From NCBI GenBank assembly GCA_023014335.1, contig JAECYW010000022.1, forward strand, positions 682,001-746,000: a DNA stretch of 64,000 nucleotides, read 5' to 3'. The notes beneath the pieces are model-generated. The model saw nothing but the letters and a program-made list of their open reading frames with translations. It searched no databases and was not told the origin of the DNA. A program made the position numbers and the translations under genes. Below are positions 36,163 to 48,030 of the stretch, piece by piece. Source of the stretch: Galerina marginata. Taxonomy: Eukaryota > Basidiomycota > Agaricomycetes > Agaricales > Galerinaceae. Each line of letters opens with the position of its first letter. The stretch's first letter is position 1.

Positions 36163-38696
36163 TCTACCACAGAGCACCGTTAAGGACCACCTTGGGCTTG
36201 ACGAGTAGTTGGTCGACCTCAGCCCCGCTGATGTCGACCCTTTTCAAACCCAAGGAGACCGTACAGACCACCTCTTTCTCCGATGGTCGATCGCCTCTCG
36301 ACTTTGCTCCCATCGCTCGACCCGGATGGCGCGTCGTTGTCGTTTACCATTTGTTCCCGGTCGAACATCTTTCCCGGCTCGACTATCACACCCACTACTT
36401 CTCCGCTACCCCCGGCAGCGGACAGGCTGTTGAGGCGGATGGCATGCGACACGATGTCCGCCAGGTTTTGCGCGTATTTTTCTCGGACCATCTCCTCGAC
36501 TTCACTCTGCTTCGACCACCCGCAGACAGTTAGTACAGCGTGAATTTGCTCGGTCAGGTATGCGACCAGCTTCGTATTCCTGTCTGTTGAAGGAAAACAA
36601 CTCTGTTGAGTCGCTTTTCTCCAATGCAGTGCAAGGACTGGCCCACCTGCCTGTCGCGTTAGGACGACGTTCAAGATCCAACAAGAAGCAAACAGCGCTC
36701 ACCTGTTCCCCGAATTCTTTCGTACAAGGCAACCAAGAAGTTGCCATAGTCCCACTCAGCAGGATACCACTGAAGTGATGATGCGCATGCAACACGCGAT
36801 CAGGCATCCTTGGAGCGCCATCTGGATGAATGGGCTTCCCTCCTCGGACGCTTGCGGCGCGTCCTCCTGCAGGGTCTTGACGAGCTCTAATCCAAGCATC
36901 GACTTTAGGACTTCCGTCATCGCAGGGGCAGCGCCATCCGCGAGCACGAACCTCTTTGGGGTATTCTCAAGCCGGTCGGTCATCGACTGCCGCCATATGG
37001 AAGATCTCCTCGTTCAACGTCTTGACAATGGAGACGGCGCTGTCCACTCGAGAGTCCCGGGTGGTGTTCGTCAGGCCCCGGGTGAATATCGTTGAACTGA
37101 AGAGGGTGCCTCCTTTGAGGGATTGCAGCTCGTTGGATTGCTGGCGGATTTGGTCGAGGAGCATCCGATTTTCGCGCTCCGTTGCGGTCACGGACGTTTG
37201 AACGTGGACGAGTTGGGATGCGAGGTTGTCGTTGTTCATTTCCAGCATCCGGATGTGGCTCTCCTTGTCGACCACCTCCTCGTCCTCCCCTTCGGAACCA
37301 TCCCCGCGTTGCCGGAGCTTAGCCTCCAGCTCATCGTCTTTGGCCTGCCGCTGACGATGCTTGGCCTCCAGTTCGCGATTCTTGACCTCCAGTTCGAGGT
37401 TCTTAGCCTCCAACTCGCGGTTCCTAGCCTCCAGCTCGCCGTCATTGGTCTCCAACTCGCGGTTTTTAGCCTCCAACTCGCGATTCCTGGTTTCCAGCCC
37501 GCGGTTCTTCGTCCTCCACCTCACGATTCTTCGCCTCCATCTCCCTGTTCTTCACCTCTACCTCGCGGTTCTTGGCGTAAACCTCTGCACCACCCTTCCG
37601 CTGGTCCTCAAATCGTTGTTCCAGGCGACGAATTGTCTCCGACTTTTCGTTATGCTCCTTCTCCAGAACGGCAAGTCGCTCTCGGCTGTCCAGCCTTTCG
37701 ACGCTGATGATGCCCTTCAGACGTTGAACTTCCTCCCGCAGGTCTTTATTAATCCTCTCTAGCTTTTCCGACTTCTCTGACTTCTCCTTCTCTAGGACCG
37801 CAATTCGCTCTCGACTGTCGAGCCTTTCGACCTCGATGATGCCTTTCAGGCGTTGGATTTCCTCCACCAGCCCTTGCTTCTCTCGCCCTGCTCCGACCTT
37901 CACCACTTCCTTCTCCGTTTCCAGTGTTTCGACATGGACCGACAGCCTCTTAACCTCGACCCGTAGTTCCTCGACAGTAGCAGTCCTAGCCTGCAGCTCC
38001 TCCTGCGCCACCCGCAACGCATCTTCGACCTCCTTGGCGCGGTCGGTCGACCTTGCCATTAGTTCGGATGGGAGAAGTGGTACCGGTTCGCCTTTAATGG
38101 GCTGTGCCTCTTCTAACCATGGGATTTCGAACCTGGCGTCGACTTTATCACCGGGAGTATCGAGCTCCGCCTCCTTCTCCTCCACGTCCTTCTCACTGCT
38201 GGCTTCCAGCGCTGTCCATTCGACCTCGGAAACCTGTCGCTTTGGTCTGCAGGACGGTGAATCCCGGTTCTTCGACTGAACCGGCCTTCTCCTTCTCGTC
38301 TGTCCGTCACCTCGACCTCAGGTGTTTGAGGTTCGGGTTGTGCGACGACAGGCGTAACCAGGTTCTTCGACGAGCTCTGCCTTCGGCGTAGTCGTTCGCC
38401 TGAGGTATAATCTCGCCTGATTGGCCAGGAGTCGACGGTGGTGACGGATGGCCCTTCTCAGAGACAGACTCGAAGTCTGTGCTAGGGCTAGGAGCTGGCT
38501 TGGGGGTAGCAGGCCTAGTGGGTGGCAGCTCGGCGATGACGGACGTAGTGGCTGGTGTGGTGGCGGTGGAGCTCCTTTCTTTGTCCTTCTTGACGGTCGC
38601 GGACGAGGACGACCTCGTCGGAGCCGCGCTGTCGCGCTTATTGGCTTTGCTGCGACCTTTCGCGAGTAATTTCGATACGGAGAATAAAGATGACAT
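36163..38696 (-). CDS. Coiled-coil family protein E with heptad minisatellite
   Basis: Largest family member. The ATG at 38694-38696 (MSSLFSVSKLLAKGRSKANK) opens a Ser/Thr/Pro-rich start. An acidic segment follows, then a very long coiled coil. The coiled coil holds a tandem duplication (EIQRLKGIIEVERLDSRERI and EVQRLKGIISVERLDSRERL) and about 13 heptads of the type NRELEAK (37319-37579). The family block VSIVKTLNEEIFHMAA comes next, followed by MTDRLENTPKRFVLADGAAP, SLQWYPAEWDYGNFLVALYE, an intron near 36660-36710, and the terminal module VIVEPGKMFDREQMV, CTVSLGLKRVDISG, LLVKPKVVLNGALW, stop 36163-36165. At least eight frame breaks, e.g. near 36305, 36777, 36987, 37513 (GG for G) and in 38190-38370. 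It is head to head with an HSPA12-like gene. Function unknown. Confidence 0.7.
37319..37579 (-). repeat. 21-bp minisatellite encoding heptads (NRELEAK-type)
   Basis: About 13 imperfect copies of a 21-bp unit encode variants of the heptad E-A-K-N-R-E-L (e.g. NRELEAKNRELETNDGELEA). The unit length keeps the coiled-coil heptad register. Copies differ by scattered substitutions. One extra G near 37513 breaks the frame inside the array. Confidence 0.85.
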
Positions 38697-39623
38697 TCGT
38701 GGGGTGTTTGGTGGTTATGTCGAGCGGTGGCGAAAATGAAGGCGTTCAGATGTTGTGGGGAGTAATACTTAAAGTCTGCGTTGGTCGCGATCATCGGCGC
38801 ACATATGGCCTGCTGGCATGTTTGTTTCAACGTGTTCGTGCAATGATGGCCTCGAGGTGTTTTGGCTGGGTCTGGGTTGGGTCCCATTCAATGAGGCCTC
38901 GAGCGTGATCAAGGTTCGTTTCATGCGTAGTCAGGGAATGTTTCTTTGGACGTAAGCTTTCTCTCTTTGTATCTCATTCTGCCCACATTTTCATCATCAC
39001 CTCATAGCATTTTACAACGTTGGATATCCTTTCATTGAAAGCCCCATCCATTGCCCTTCGGTTACGCCCTCAAACTTCATTTCCTTGTTTGATATCCTGG
39101 AGAGTGGCTCTGCAGTCGACATGCCGTTGATGACCATTTCGTATTTTCGTCAAGGGCCTCACTGGATAAGGGCGACGCAGTAACAATTGAATGTGTCAAG
39201 ACGAATCGACGATGCCTGCTCCTATTGTCATCCTCCAGTCATCGTCGCATAGCCTAGGAGCGATGCTATACCACCGTGTCAGCAGCGAGGCTGAGATTGG
39301 AAGGCGGAATGATTTCCGTACACGTGTGTCCAGTCAGGATAGAGGCTAGGTTGATGATGGTCAACTAAATAAGAGTTGATAGTCTCTTCATCGCAATACT
39401 AATACATGTATTTTCAAGTCCTGCTGTATCTTCCAGTGTAGAGCTCACCGTAGTCAGAATGACTGCTGATATTAATAAGCGCCAGAACCCAGATATAGGC
39501 ATTATTTGGTATCGATCTTCCCGCAAGGCTGTTCCGTACCTGTTTTTGACGCCGTTCACATAAACATCAGACATCCTTCTCAGATGTCAAGTTTCCTCTT
39601 ACCACCACTGTCTATCCTGCGAA
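38697..39623. promoter_or_regulatory. Shared divergent promoter region, coiled-coil E / HSPA12-like 1
   Basis: 927 bp between the divergent start codons of the two genes. No coding content recognised, no clear TATA box or heat-shock element found by eye. Confidence 0.4.
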
Positions 39624-42181
39624 ATGGCCGCCCGTGCAGCATATCGTGGCCCACGACGAAAGTTGGTGCTGGCCTTCGATGTTGGGACGACCTATAGTGG
39701 TATTTCATATAGGTAAGCCCTGTCTTTGGTGTTCGAAAGTGATTCTGGTCCTAACTCGGACGTTAGTGTCTTGGATCCAGGCCAAGTACCTGAAATCAAG
39801 GGCGTAACAAGGTTTGTTTCGCCCTACGAAACTGGATGTTCCTTTCTGACCGTCGTGGCAGGTTTCCAGCGCACGAACACATCAGTGGCGCATCGAAGAT
39901 CCCCACTATCATCTACTTATGATCGGCTAGGGCAAGGTGCGGGCGGTTGGAGCTGAGGCTATGCGCGAAGGGATCTACGAAATGGCAGAGGAAGAACAGT
40001 GGATCAAAGCCGAATGGTATGTCCACTCATTCTACAACTGAGTCTCGCATCTCAGACTAATATTGACGCACAAAGGTTTAAACTGCACCTGCGATCCAAG
40101 GTTGGGGCAGGAAAGCACGTTACGAACGAGATTCCGCCATTACCACTGAACAAGACCGTCGTGGAGGTCTTCGCGGATTTCCTCAAATACTTGTTCGAAT
40201 GCGCGTCGAGCTACATCCAAGACACACATGCGAACGGTCCCGCCTGTCTGGACGTCCGTCAAGGACCAGATCGACTTCGTCCTCTCTCATCCTAACGGAT
40301 GGGAGGGCACCCAACAGAGCGAAATGCGCAAGGCTGCGGTCTTGGCTGGGCTTATTCCGGACAATGTCAGTGGCCATGCGCGTCTGTCGTTCGTGACGGA
40401 AGGAGAAGCCAGTCTCCACTTTTCTATCCAGAACGGTCTGCCGGCTGGTGCGATGAAGGTTCGGGCATGTTTTGTTTCTCCGGCACACCGCAGGACTTAT
40501 GTTATCCTCGTAGAAAGGAGACGGAGTTGTGATCGTTGATGCAGGAGGTGGAACGATCGATGTGAGCTCTTACAGCAAAAGCACGCAGGCTGCGAAGGAC
40601 ATCTTTTGACGAAGTAGCTGCCCCGCAATGTATGTGTGATCGACTTCTCGTGGCTTTAATCTGACCAGATCGTTTTAGGCCATTTCCATGGATCTGTTTT
40701 CGTTAGCATTCATGCTCGGCTTTTCCTAGACAGTATGTGTTTTTAAAGCCAATAACCATCACTTTACTGACATTTCTACGGCATAGACTTCCTTGCCGAC
40801 TCGCCTTTCGCTGATGATATCGACCATATTGTTCGCTGTTTTGACAAAACGACCAAGCTACGGTTCAGAAATGCAGAGGAACCCCAATATGTAAAATTTG
40901 GATCAACTAGAGATAACGACCCCAAATACAACATCAGATTTGGTCAGCTGAAGCTCTTGGGGTGTGTCTCTGCTCCACTATCCTTTTTAATCAATGTCTA
41001 ACGGAGAAGTACAGATCTGACGTTGCAATGTTCTTTGAGCCCTCTGTCGATTGTATCGTAAAAGCGGTGTTAGAACAGCGGAAGACCGCCCACAAGCCTA
41101 TTTCGGTGTGCATTACCATTGTTCTCCTTTCGACGTGTTCCTAAAATTGCCTCAGCACGTTGTCCTCGTTGGAGGGTTCGCAGCCAGTGATTGGCTCTAC
41201 AACAAGGTGCACGACGCGCTTGCTAAATCCCAGCTGAACATCCTCCGCCCGGAGAATCATGTGTGAGTCTGCTACCGCTTATTGCACCATCTATTTCACC
41301 GACATTGTTCTCGTTCGCACGATTCAGCAACAAAGCTGTTTCTGACGGCGCCATATCATTCTACTTGGACCACTTCGTGCGAACTCGTGTCTCCAAGATC
41401 ACCTATGGCAACTTTTGTCATATACCCTTCGATGCTGCGCAGGCCGATCACCAGCAGCGGGTAGCGAAGACATTTATTTCGGTGTCTGGGAACAAACGTA
41501 TCAGTGATTCGTTTGATGTGATTTTGCCCAAGGTGCGTTGATTTGGGTCAAGTTCTTGTCCTGGTTTTGGGATTGCGCTTGACTGGTTGACTGACTGACT
41601 TTGGGCGGTGTTGTGTTTAGAATACCCAAGTTTCGGAGGCGAAAGAGTTTAGAAAGTCGTATTTCCGGGAATCTGAATCCAAGAATGAGTTCAAAGGTGC
41701 CTCGTTTTCGGTGTGGTGCTACCGAGGAGCCGTTCCTGATCCTAGGTGGAAGGATGTCGATACCAGTTAGTCATCTCCTTTAGATTGAGTGTTGGACCTG
41801 GTAACTAACTGAATTCCGATTCGCGCAGAGAACTACACAAAACTCTGCACCATTGAAGTCGACCTCTCTTATTTGCCGCTGGCGCCACGATCTAAGCCAG
41901 GTTCGGGATCAACATACTATAGGCTCGACTATGATATCGTGTTGTTGTTTGGGTTGACGGAGCTGAAGGCGCAAGTGGCTTGGAAGGAGAATGTAAGTCT
42001 TTCTTACCAGGTTTATCTTACTTTGCTCATTGGTCCTTTTTGTGAACGTTTAGGGTGTAGAAAAGCGGTAAGTCAAGCGATGATTCTTGTTGGATGCTTG
42101 ACTGATTTTTTCTCCTTTCTTGTTTGCAGGAGTGCGACGAAGATCGTGTATGACCCTGATACCACTAACGATACACCTTGA
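39624..42181 (+). CDS. HSPA12-like Hsp70-family ATPase, copy 1
   Basis: Actin-fold ATPase of the HSPA12-like type, greatly expanded in Agaricomycetes; biological role unknown. The ATG at 39624 gives MAARAAYRGPRRKLVLAFD. Phosphate-1 motif DVGTTYSGISY, connecting FVTEGEASLHF, phosphate-2 VIVDAGGGTIDVSSY and adenosine motif VVLVGGFAASDWL are all present. About 11 exons follow the intron pattern of copy 2. It ends KIVYDPDTTNDTP, stop 42179-42181. Like HSPA12 it lacks a canonical Hsp70 substrate-binding domain. Four extra single bases (TT 39917, GG 39936, about 40244, A 40601) break the first half; from 40680 on it is intact. Copy 2, 3 kb away, has none. Either assembly errors or early decay. Confidence 0.8.
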
Positions 42182-42834
42182 TCGTTCTTGCCATTCACGT
42201 TTCCCTCAAATCAAACATGACTCTTTCCACCTTGCTTTGTGCACCATGCTATTTAGTGCTCTATCGTGGATGTAACATTTTTTTTACTTGTATTATACAC
42301 ATATTCTTTCTTGACATGCTATGATTCAAGTTGCAGCTCAATTTTGATGACAACTTCATTAGGATTTCATTTTTATCGTGCTCCGAGCCTCAAGTCATGA
42401 TCATGTTTCGTTTCTCACTGGCCCCCTAAACATGACGCAACCAAATTGACCTGTACTAGGTTGCCTTCTGTCAAACTGCACTGCCTGCGCGGTTTGACAA
42501 TTTATCAGCGGCCGGCGCAGATAGATGGATGGATGATGGGCCGGGATGGATATCCAGTGCAAAAATACCGCACCATACCTGTAATCTGGAGTGTCTTGAG
42601 TCGATTATCCCTTCACCCACCTTGCATGAGTCGAGATACAATTACCTGAATTAAACAATAGGTTTTTGCACCATTCTGTCACACCATGCCCGCAAATCCA
42701 GTTAGAGCAACCCTTATGAACCAAAATTGATCCGAATCTTCTCTACCCCAGATTATGTACCTGAAAACACTTACAACGGCATTAGGCGCCAACCACGCCA
42801 AAACTGTCTCATCTCTTCTTCACTGACTGCCATT
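42182..42834. other. Intergenic between HSPA12-like copies 1 and 2
   Basis: 653 bp between tandem plus-strand genes. Contains the 3' flank of copy 1 (T-run near 42278) and the promoter of copy 2. No coding content. Confidence 0.45.
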
Positions 42835-45362
42835 ATGACCTCTCGTGCAGCGTACAAAGGGACCCGCCGCCGTCTAGTGCTCGCGTTTGATATTGGTACT
42901 ACGTATAGTGGGATCTCTTATAGGTGAACCGCAATGTTTTTGCTGTATCGCGTCGATGAAAGCAGGCTGATCGTCGTCGCAGCGTCCTTGATCCTGGCCA
43001 GGTTCCACAAATTAAAGGGGTGACGAGGTTGGTCCAGGAGGAGGAGGTTCAAGACATATATCGTCGTTACTAACAGGATAGCCAGGTTTCCTGCTCATGA
43101 GCACATCAGTGGCGCTTCGAAGATCCCTACCATCATCTACTATGATCAGCAGGGCAAAGTACGAGCAGTAGGGGCAGAGGCGACTCGGGAAGGGATATAC
43201 GAGGCAGCTGAAGATGGGAATTGGGTCAAGGCAGAATGGTCAGTTTCGACCTTCTCGTTTCTTCAATTGACTCCAATTCGCCTGCAGGTTCAAATTGCAC
43301 CTTCGCTCCAAGGTTGGCGCCGGCAAGAACATACACCAGAACATCCCTCCTCTACCTCCAAACAAGACGGTAGTGGATGTGTTTGCCGATTTCCTTCGGT
43401 ACATGCTCGAATGTGCGTCGAGTTATATTCAAGACACCCACGCGAATGGGCCTGCTATGTGGAAGTCGGTCGAGGACGACATCGACTTCGTCTTGTCACA
43501 CCCGAATGGCTGGGAAGGGAAGGAGCAGAGCCAGATGCGCCGTGCTGCTGTGATATCGGGGCTGATACCTGATACCCCTGCGGGTCATGCTCGCGTGTCT
43601 TTTGTGACGGAGGGCGAGGCCAGTTTGCATTTCGCGATCCAGAATGGCGTTTTGTCTGCAGCTATGAAGGTGCGTGTTATTTTTATTGACGGGCTGGGGC
43701 GCTCAAATATGACCTAAAGAATGGAGATGGTATTGTGATAGTGGACGCAGGAGGTGGTACCATTGACGTGAGCAGCTATAATAGCAAAACCAACGACGCG
43801 ACGAACACATATGAAGAGATTGCTGCTCCTCAATGTTTGTACTCTTATGAATCATTAGTATGTCGCTGATCTAAGTTCAATTTAGGCCATTTCCATGGAT
43901 CTGTCTTCGTCAGTATCCATGCGAGAGTTTTCCTCGAAGGTTCGTTTCATGGACGGTTGGTTTGTAACATCTTCAATATCAATCTTATATTCTTTCTTCA
44001 GCATTTCTGGAAGATTCTACTTTCGTCGATGACCTCGATCATATAATTCGCTGTTTCGACAAGACCACAAAACCTAGGTTCAGAAAAGCGGACGAGCCTC
44101 AATACATCAAATTTGGATCAACTCGAGATAATGATCCTCAATGTAACATCCGATTTGGCCAACTAAAGCTAGCAGGGTACGTGTTTGTTCTGAACTGCGA
44201 GCTTCGTTCTAAGATAAGGTCTTGATAGGTCGGACGTCGCGGAGTTCTTCGAACCGTCGGTAAAGTGTATTGTAGCAGCAGTATTAGATCAGAGAAAGAC
44301 GTCACATAACAAAATATCAGTACGTTGACCATTTCCGGTTCTGGAGTCAAATTAACACCGGCGATTTTCAGCACGTTGTCCTCGTTGGTGGATTTGCAGC
44401 AAGCGATTGGCTGTTCAACAGCGTCTTCACACCACTGGAAAAACTCGGGTTGAACGTCCTCCGGCCAGAAAACCATGTGTAAGATTTTGTCTACATGGTG
44501 CCTAATTCAAGTGCTAACATATCTCAGCAACAAAGCCGTCTCTGACGGTGCTATCTCCTTCTACCTCGACCACTTCGTGCGATCTCGCGTATCTAAAGTC
44601 ACCTACGGGAGCTTCTGCGCGACGCAGTACGACAGCACGGACCCAGAGCACGTGGCTAGGTCTGCGGACTTGCTCACGTTCAACTCGGGGACTGTTATGG
44701 TCAACCATTACTTTGCCAGCATCCTTCCGAAGGTTGGAAACCAACCTCGTATCATTTAATTTTCATAGCTCTAATTTGCTCGTGCTCTTTCTCCTTCAGA
44801 ATACTCAGGTGTCAGAAACGAAAGAGTTCCGATACTCGTTCCACCGAGAGTCGCGTGATAGAGCGAGCTTCAATGCGGTTGCTTCTCCCGTGTGGTGTTA
44901 TCGAGGATCCATCGCTGAACCGAAGTGGAAGGATATCGATACCTGTGAGTAGTATCCTAAGCTTCTCCAAGCGTCGCTGAAGTTTTTTTTTCCTTAGCCA
45001 ACTATACCCAACTATGCGACATCGTGACGGATCTTTCGCATCTGCCCTTGACGCCGATGACAAATCCTCAAGGGGAGACCTTTTATCGGCTTTACTACGA
45101 TATTGTGCTCCTGTTCGGGTTGACGGAGATGAAGGCCCAGTGTGCGTGGAAGGAAAATGTGCGTTTTTAAAAAATTGCTTGCTTGCCACACCCGGTTGGT
45201 TTCTAATTACTGGTGTTGTTCCTTTTTCTTTGCTCGTCTTAGGGCGTGGAGAAGAAGTAAGTGGTCATTTGCTCACCGATGACAATCGGGAATAACGCGC
45301 ATCTGTATAGGGGACCAGCAAAGATAGTGTACGACGCAGATATCACGCGGGATGACCCTTGA
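42835..45362 (+). CDS. HSPA12-like Hsp70-family ATPase, copy 2
   Basis: Tandem paralogue of copy 1 with the same exon plan. The start reads MTSRAAYKGTRRRLVLAFD (42835-42837). Phosphate-1 DIGTTYSGISY spans the first splice site. FPAHEHISGASKIPTIIYYD, YIQDTHANGPAMWKSVEDD, FVTEGEASLHFAIQNG, phosphate-2 VIVDAGGGTIDVSSY and adenosine motif VVLVGGFAASDWLF follow. Later blocks are RPENHVNKAVSDGAISFYLD, ILPKNTQVSETKEFRYS and a C-terminal YDIVLLFGLTEMKAQCAWKE. Stop at 45360-45362. All exons are open and joined in phase, so it is the reference for the broken copy 1. Probable cytosolic ATPase. Converges with coiled-coil gene F, 518 bp between stops. Confidence 0.88.
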
Positions 45363-45880
45363 ATATAGAGTAGGGTGAATGGGAAATAAATGTTTGCTTT
45401 CAGAATCGTTGACTGTGAATGCTCGAAGACAATGTTTCTTCATCATAATCCGTCGTTTTCATTGTAGCTCGTTGTAATAGTTTGTATTTATACACATCTC
45501 TGTACGTCGGATATACATTGGATATTGGAGTTGCATTGGAGATAATTTCGATGTGGGTTATGCAAGGGTAACACCACGGGCAAGGTGCATCTCGGGCCTC
45601 GGCTACTTGCTTGGTCAACGAATGATGATGCCCTTTCGGAGCTTATTATATTTGGTTGCGCCTCCATTCCAAATGTGGTTCGACAACTCCTTTGCCTTTC
45701 TCCTCCACCTCGCCCTTAGGGGATATTGTTGGCTCTCCCAGTTGGCAGGCCCGCAACCCACAAAAATAACTCGAGAAATTTAAACTTGTTGATTACTACT
45801 GGCATGCGTTAAGGGGATGATAAATATTAAAATGCTAATTGTGAGTACTCTTAAGACTCGTTGAAAGCAGGAAAGTCATC
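45363..45880. other. Convergent intergenic region
   Basis: 518 bp between the stops of HSPA12-like copy 2 (plus) and coiled-coil gene F (minus). It should contain both terminators; no feature could be fixed. Confidence 0.4.
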
Positions 45881-47428
45881 TTAATCATCTCTGCAGTCGT
45901 CCGATTGGTTGTACATATATTCATCATAGTCCGCTTCGGTTGGAAGCTTGAAGTTCCGCAGTATTGTTACGAGAACCACTTCAGGTAGTTTGATGAGTTC
46001 AAAGTCTTGTTGAAAAGTCTTCTGAGCCACCCGCTCCATCGTGATTTTTCTCAAACCCATCCCGACTGTGCAAAGGACTTGGTCCTCTGAATTCCACAGA
46101 GCACCGGAATTGGCCCCAATGGAATAACTGTCGACCATGGTCTGTGGATCATAGGCTACTCCACTGTCCAAGCTGACCACCTCCATGTCGCTAGAAGTTA
46201 TCCCCTCGTGAATGGCTGCCTTAAGGCTCAGGAGCATTTTCTCTATGATTTTGACACGTCTGTGGACTTTCTCTTCTGCTTGCAAATAACCGGGCTGTTT
46301 TGTCGAAAGGCCAGAGATACACAGCACCGACATGATTTCACAGACCACAGTGTCGATGGAGCTTTCTTCCATGTGGTTGGTGGCTCCGTAGGCGATAACA
46401 CGCCACTGTGAAGAGACAGATTTTTCCTCTGTTGTTGGGCACGGTCACTGCAAGACCAAGGTGAGAAGACCACGTTACTAACCTCGACTGCGTACCATTT
46501 CATAAACTCTTTTCAGCCCTCCGTCATCACCTGGGAATGTGCCTGCAGCTCCGACGACTTTCACAGCCCATTTAATCAGGACGCACTGCAGCGCAAGCTG
46601 TAAAGGCGTCGATTCCTCTGGGACTATCGCATCTCGAAGTATCGCAGCGTCATCAATTTGGCAATTGACCGAATACAACAGCTCTCCAACGGCCTGCATC
46701 GCCACCTGCCTACAATTATCGAGGAAAAGCTTCTGCATGATCGTCTCCTCCAAATTCGATTTCGCACTCCCTTCAAGAAGATCGTTGAGGCTCGTCGCAG
46801 TGTTGAATATCTCCGAATTGATGCCTTCCACTTTCTTTAGGATCATCGAACCTGGGTGCTCGTCCGGCTGCTTCATGTACCTTTTAGCGTCGCGAAGCTC
46901 CACTGTTCGTTGGTCGAGCAGTCGTTGTAGTTGTGTATAACGGTTCTCCATGGCTTGTAACTTTTCTAGGTTTTGTCGATTCGCGTCCTCTAACTCCTTG
47001 ATGCGTTCTTCGGCCTTCTGAGAATCGAGTATAGGACCTGGGTTATTGGGATATGCACGAGCCATCTCCCTGGAAATATGACTACCGTCGACATTTTTCT
47101 TATCTTCCTCGGCAGGCAGATGTGCAATCCCGGAGACTTCCCTTCTTCCTTGAGTTTTTTGATCGTGCGATTCGGCCGGCCAACCTCCGGATGCCTTCGT
47201 AGCCCCCCGATGTAACTTGGGCTGCGTCCCTCTGCTGACGTGGATTTCGACAATGTGATCGTCTTGCTTCATATCTCCAAATTGGTGACCACTCGGTCGT
47301 TGTTCAACCTTTTCTTCTGATTTCGTCTGGTCCTTCTTTTCTGGATGGGATATCGACTTCTCGAGTTGAGACGGCAGAACGCTTGGAGTCGATATCAGTC
47401 CTCTGACTTGTGAAAAGAACGAAGCCAT
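45881..47428 (-). CDS. Coiled-coil family protein F (intact)
   Basis: Intact member of the coiled-coil family and the best reference for it. The ATG at 47426-47428 (MASFFSQVRGLISTPSVLPS) leads to a charged disordered stretch. A short coiled coil follows (AEERIKELEDANRQNLEKLQ to YTQLQRLLDQRTVELRDAKR), then ILKKVEGINSEIFNTATSLN, CRQVAMQAVGELLYSVNCQI and TPLQLALQCVLIKWAVKVVG. One intron (GTTAGT...AACAACAG, about 46417-46479) joins VRSR to EEKSVSSQWRVIAYGATNHM. The terminal module has GITSSDMEVVSLDSGVAYD, VLCTVGMGLRKI and KLPEVVLVTILRNF, and ends with an acidic tail. No frame break. It is head to head with HSPA12-like copy 3. Function unknown. Confidence 0.82.
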
Positions 47429-47917
47429 GATCATGAACAGGCGCCAATTCCCAAACCCACAGATATCTTCAGCCGGCGTGTACCCACGTTCCATCTATCG
47501 AGCAACGTGTTGTGGCCTGTTTTCAGCCTCGCAGCAGCATGGCAGTGCTGGATTCTATTCTCATTGGACAAGTCCTCACACATACCGGGGTTTCAGTCTT
47601 GAACTGCAACCTTCTCCTTATCGATGGGCATTGTAGACAGTACTTCGGGAACTGATTTCCAATCCAAACAGATCAACGCCTTCCCCACTCAAGCCTATCA
47701 GCTTTCTGACATCTTTCTAAACGACAGAACAAAGCAATTTCCGAGTTCTCTACGCCTTTCGTGAGCTAATCCTCTCGATCCAGCGCAGATGACCGGTAGG
47801 ACACCAGGAAATGCATCACCAATGGATACACCCGCGAAAATGTTTTCTATTTTAACCTGGGGCTAAGGGCACTGAGCGCTGAGCGCTAATGCCAGGAAAA
47901 GGCAGCACGGCGATTCA

Positions 47918-47932
47918 ACGTGTTCAACACGT
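47918..47932. promoter_or_regulatory. 15-bp inverted repeat upstream of HSPA12-like copy 3
   Basis: ACGTGTTCAACACGT, symmetric about its central C, sits about 100 bp upstream of the start codon. It could bind a dimeric regulator. Function is inference. Confidence 0.5.
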
Positions 47933-47985
47933 GCATCCAGCCACATATCCCGTTGCGAGCGCCAATGGGGCATGGCATTTTGAAC

Positions 47986-47993
47986 TATATAAT
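47986..47993 (+). promoter_or_regulatory. TATA-like element of HSPA12-like copy 3
   Basis: TATATAAT lies 38 bp before the ATG at 48031, a plausible distance if the 5' UTR is very short. Confidence 0.45.
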
Positions 47994-48030
47994 ATCGTCA
48001 AAAGGCATCTGTTTCCTTTCTATATTCATC

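Larger units (their letters stand above)
47429..48030. promoter_or_regulatory. Shared divergent promoter region, coiled-coil F / HSPA12-like 3
   Basis: 602 bp between divergent start codons. It contains a 15-bp perfect inverted repeat (47918-47932), a doubled GAGCGCT (about 47873-47887) and a TATA-like element on the HSPA12 side. Confidence 0.5.

Noticed and set aside
37123..38279. Long plus-strand frames opposite coiled-coil gene E (up to 194 codons)
   Set aside because: They are the reverse of the heptad repeats; their own low-complexity repeats mirror the minisatellite.
39624..40610. HSPA12-like copy 1 as a definite pseudogene
   Set aside because: All four breaks are single inserted bases, the second half is intact, and all nucleotide-binding motifs are conserved; sequence error is at least as likely.
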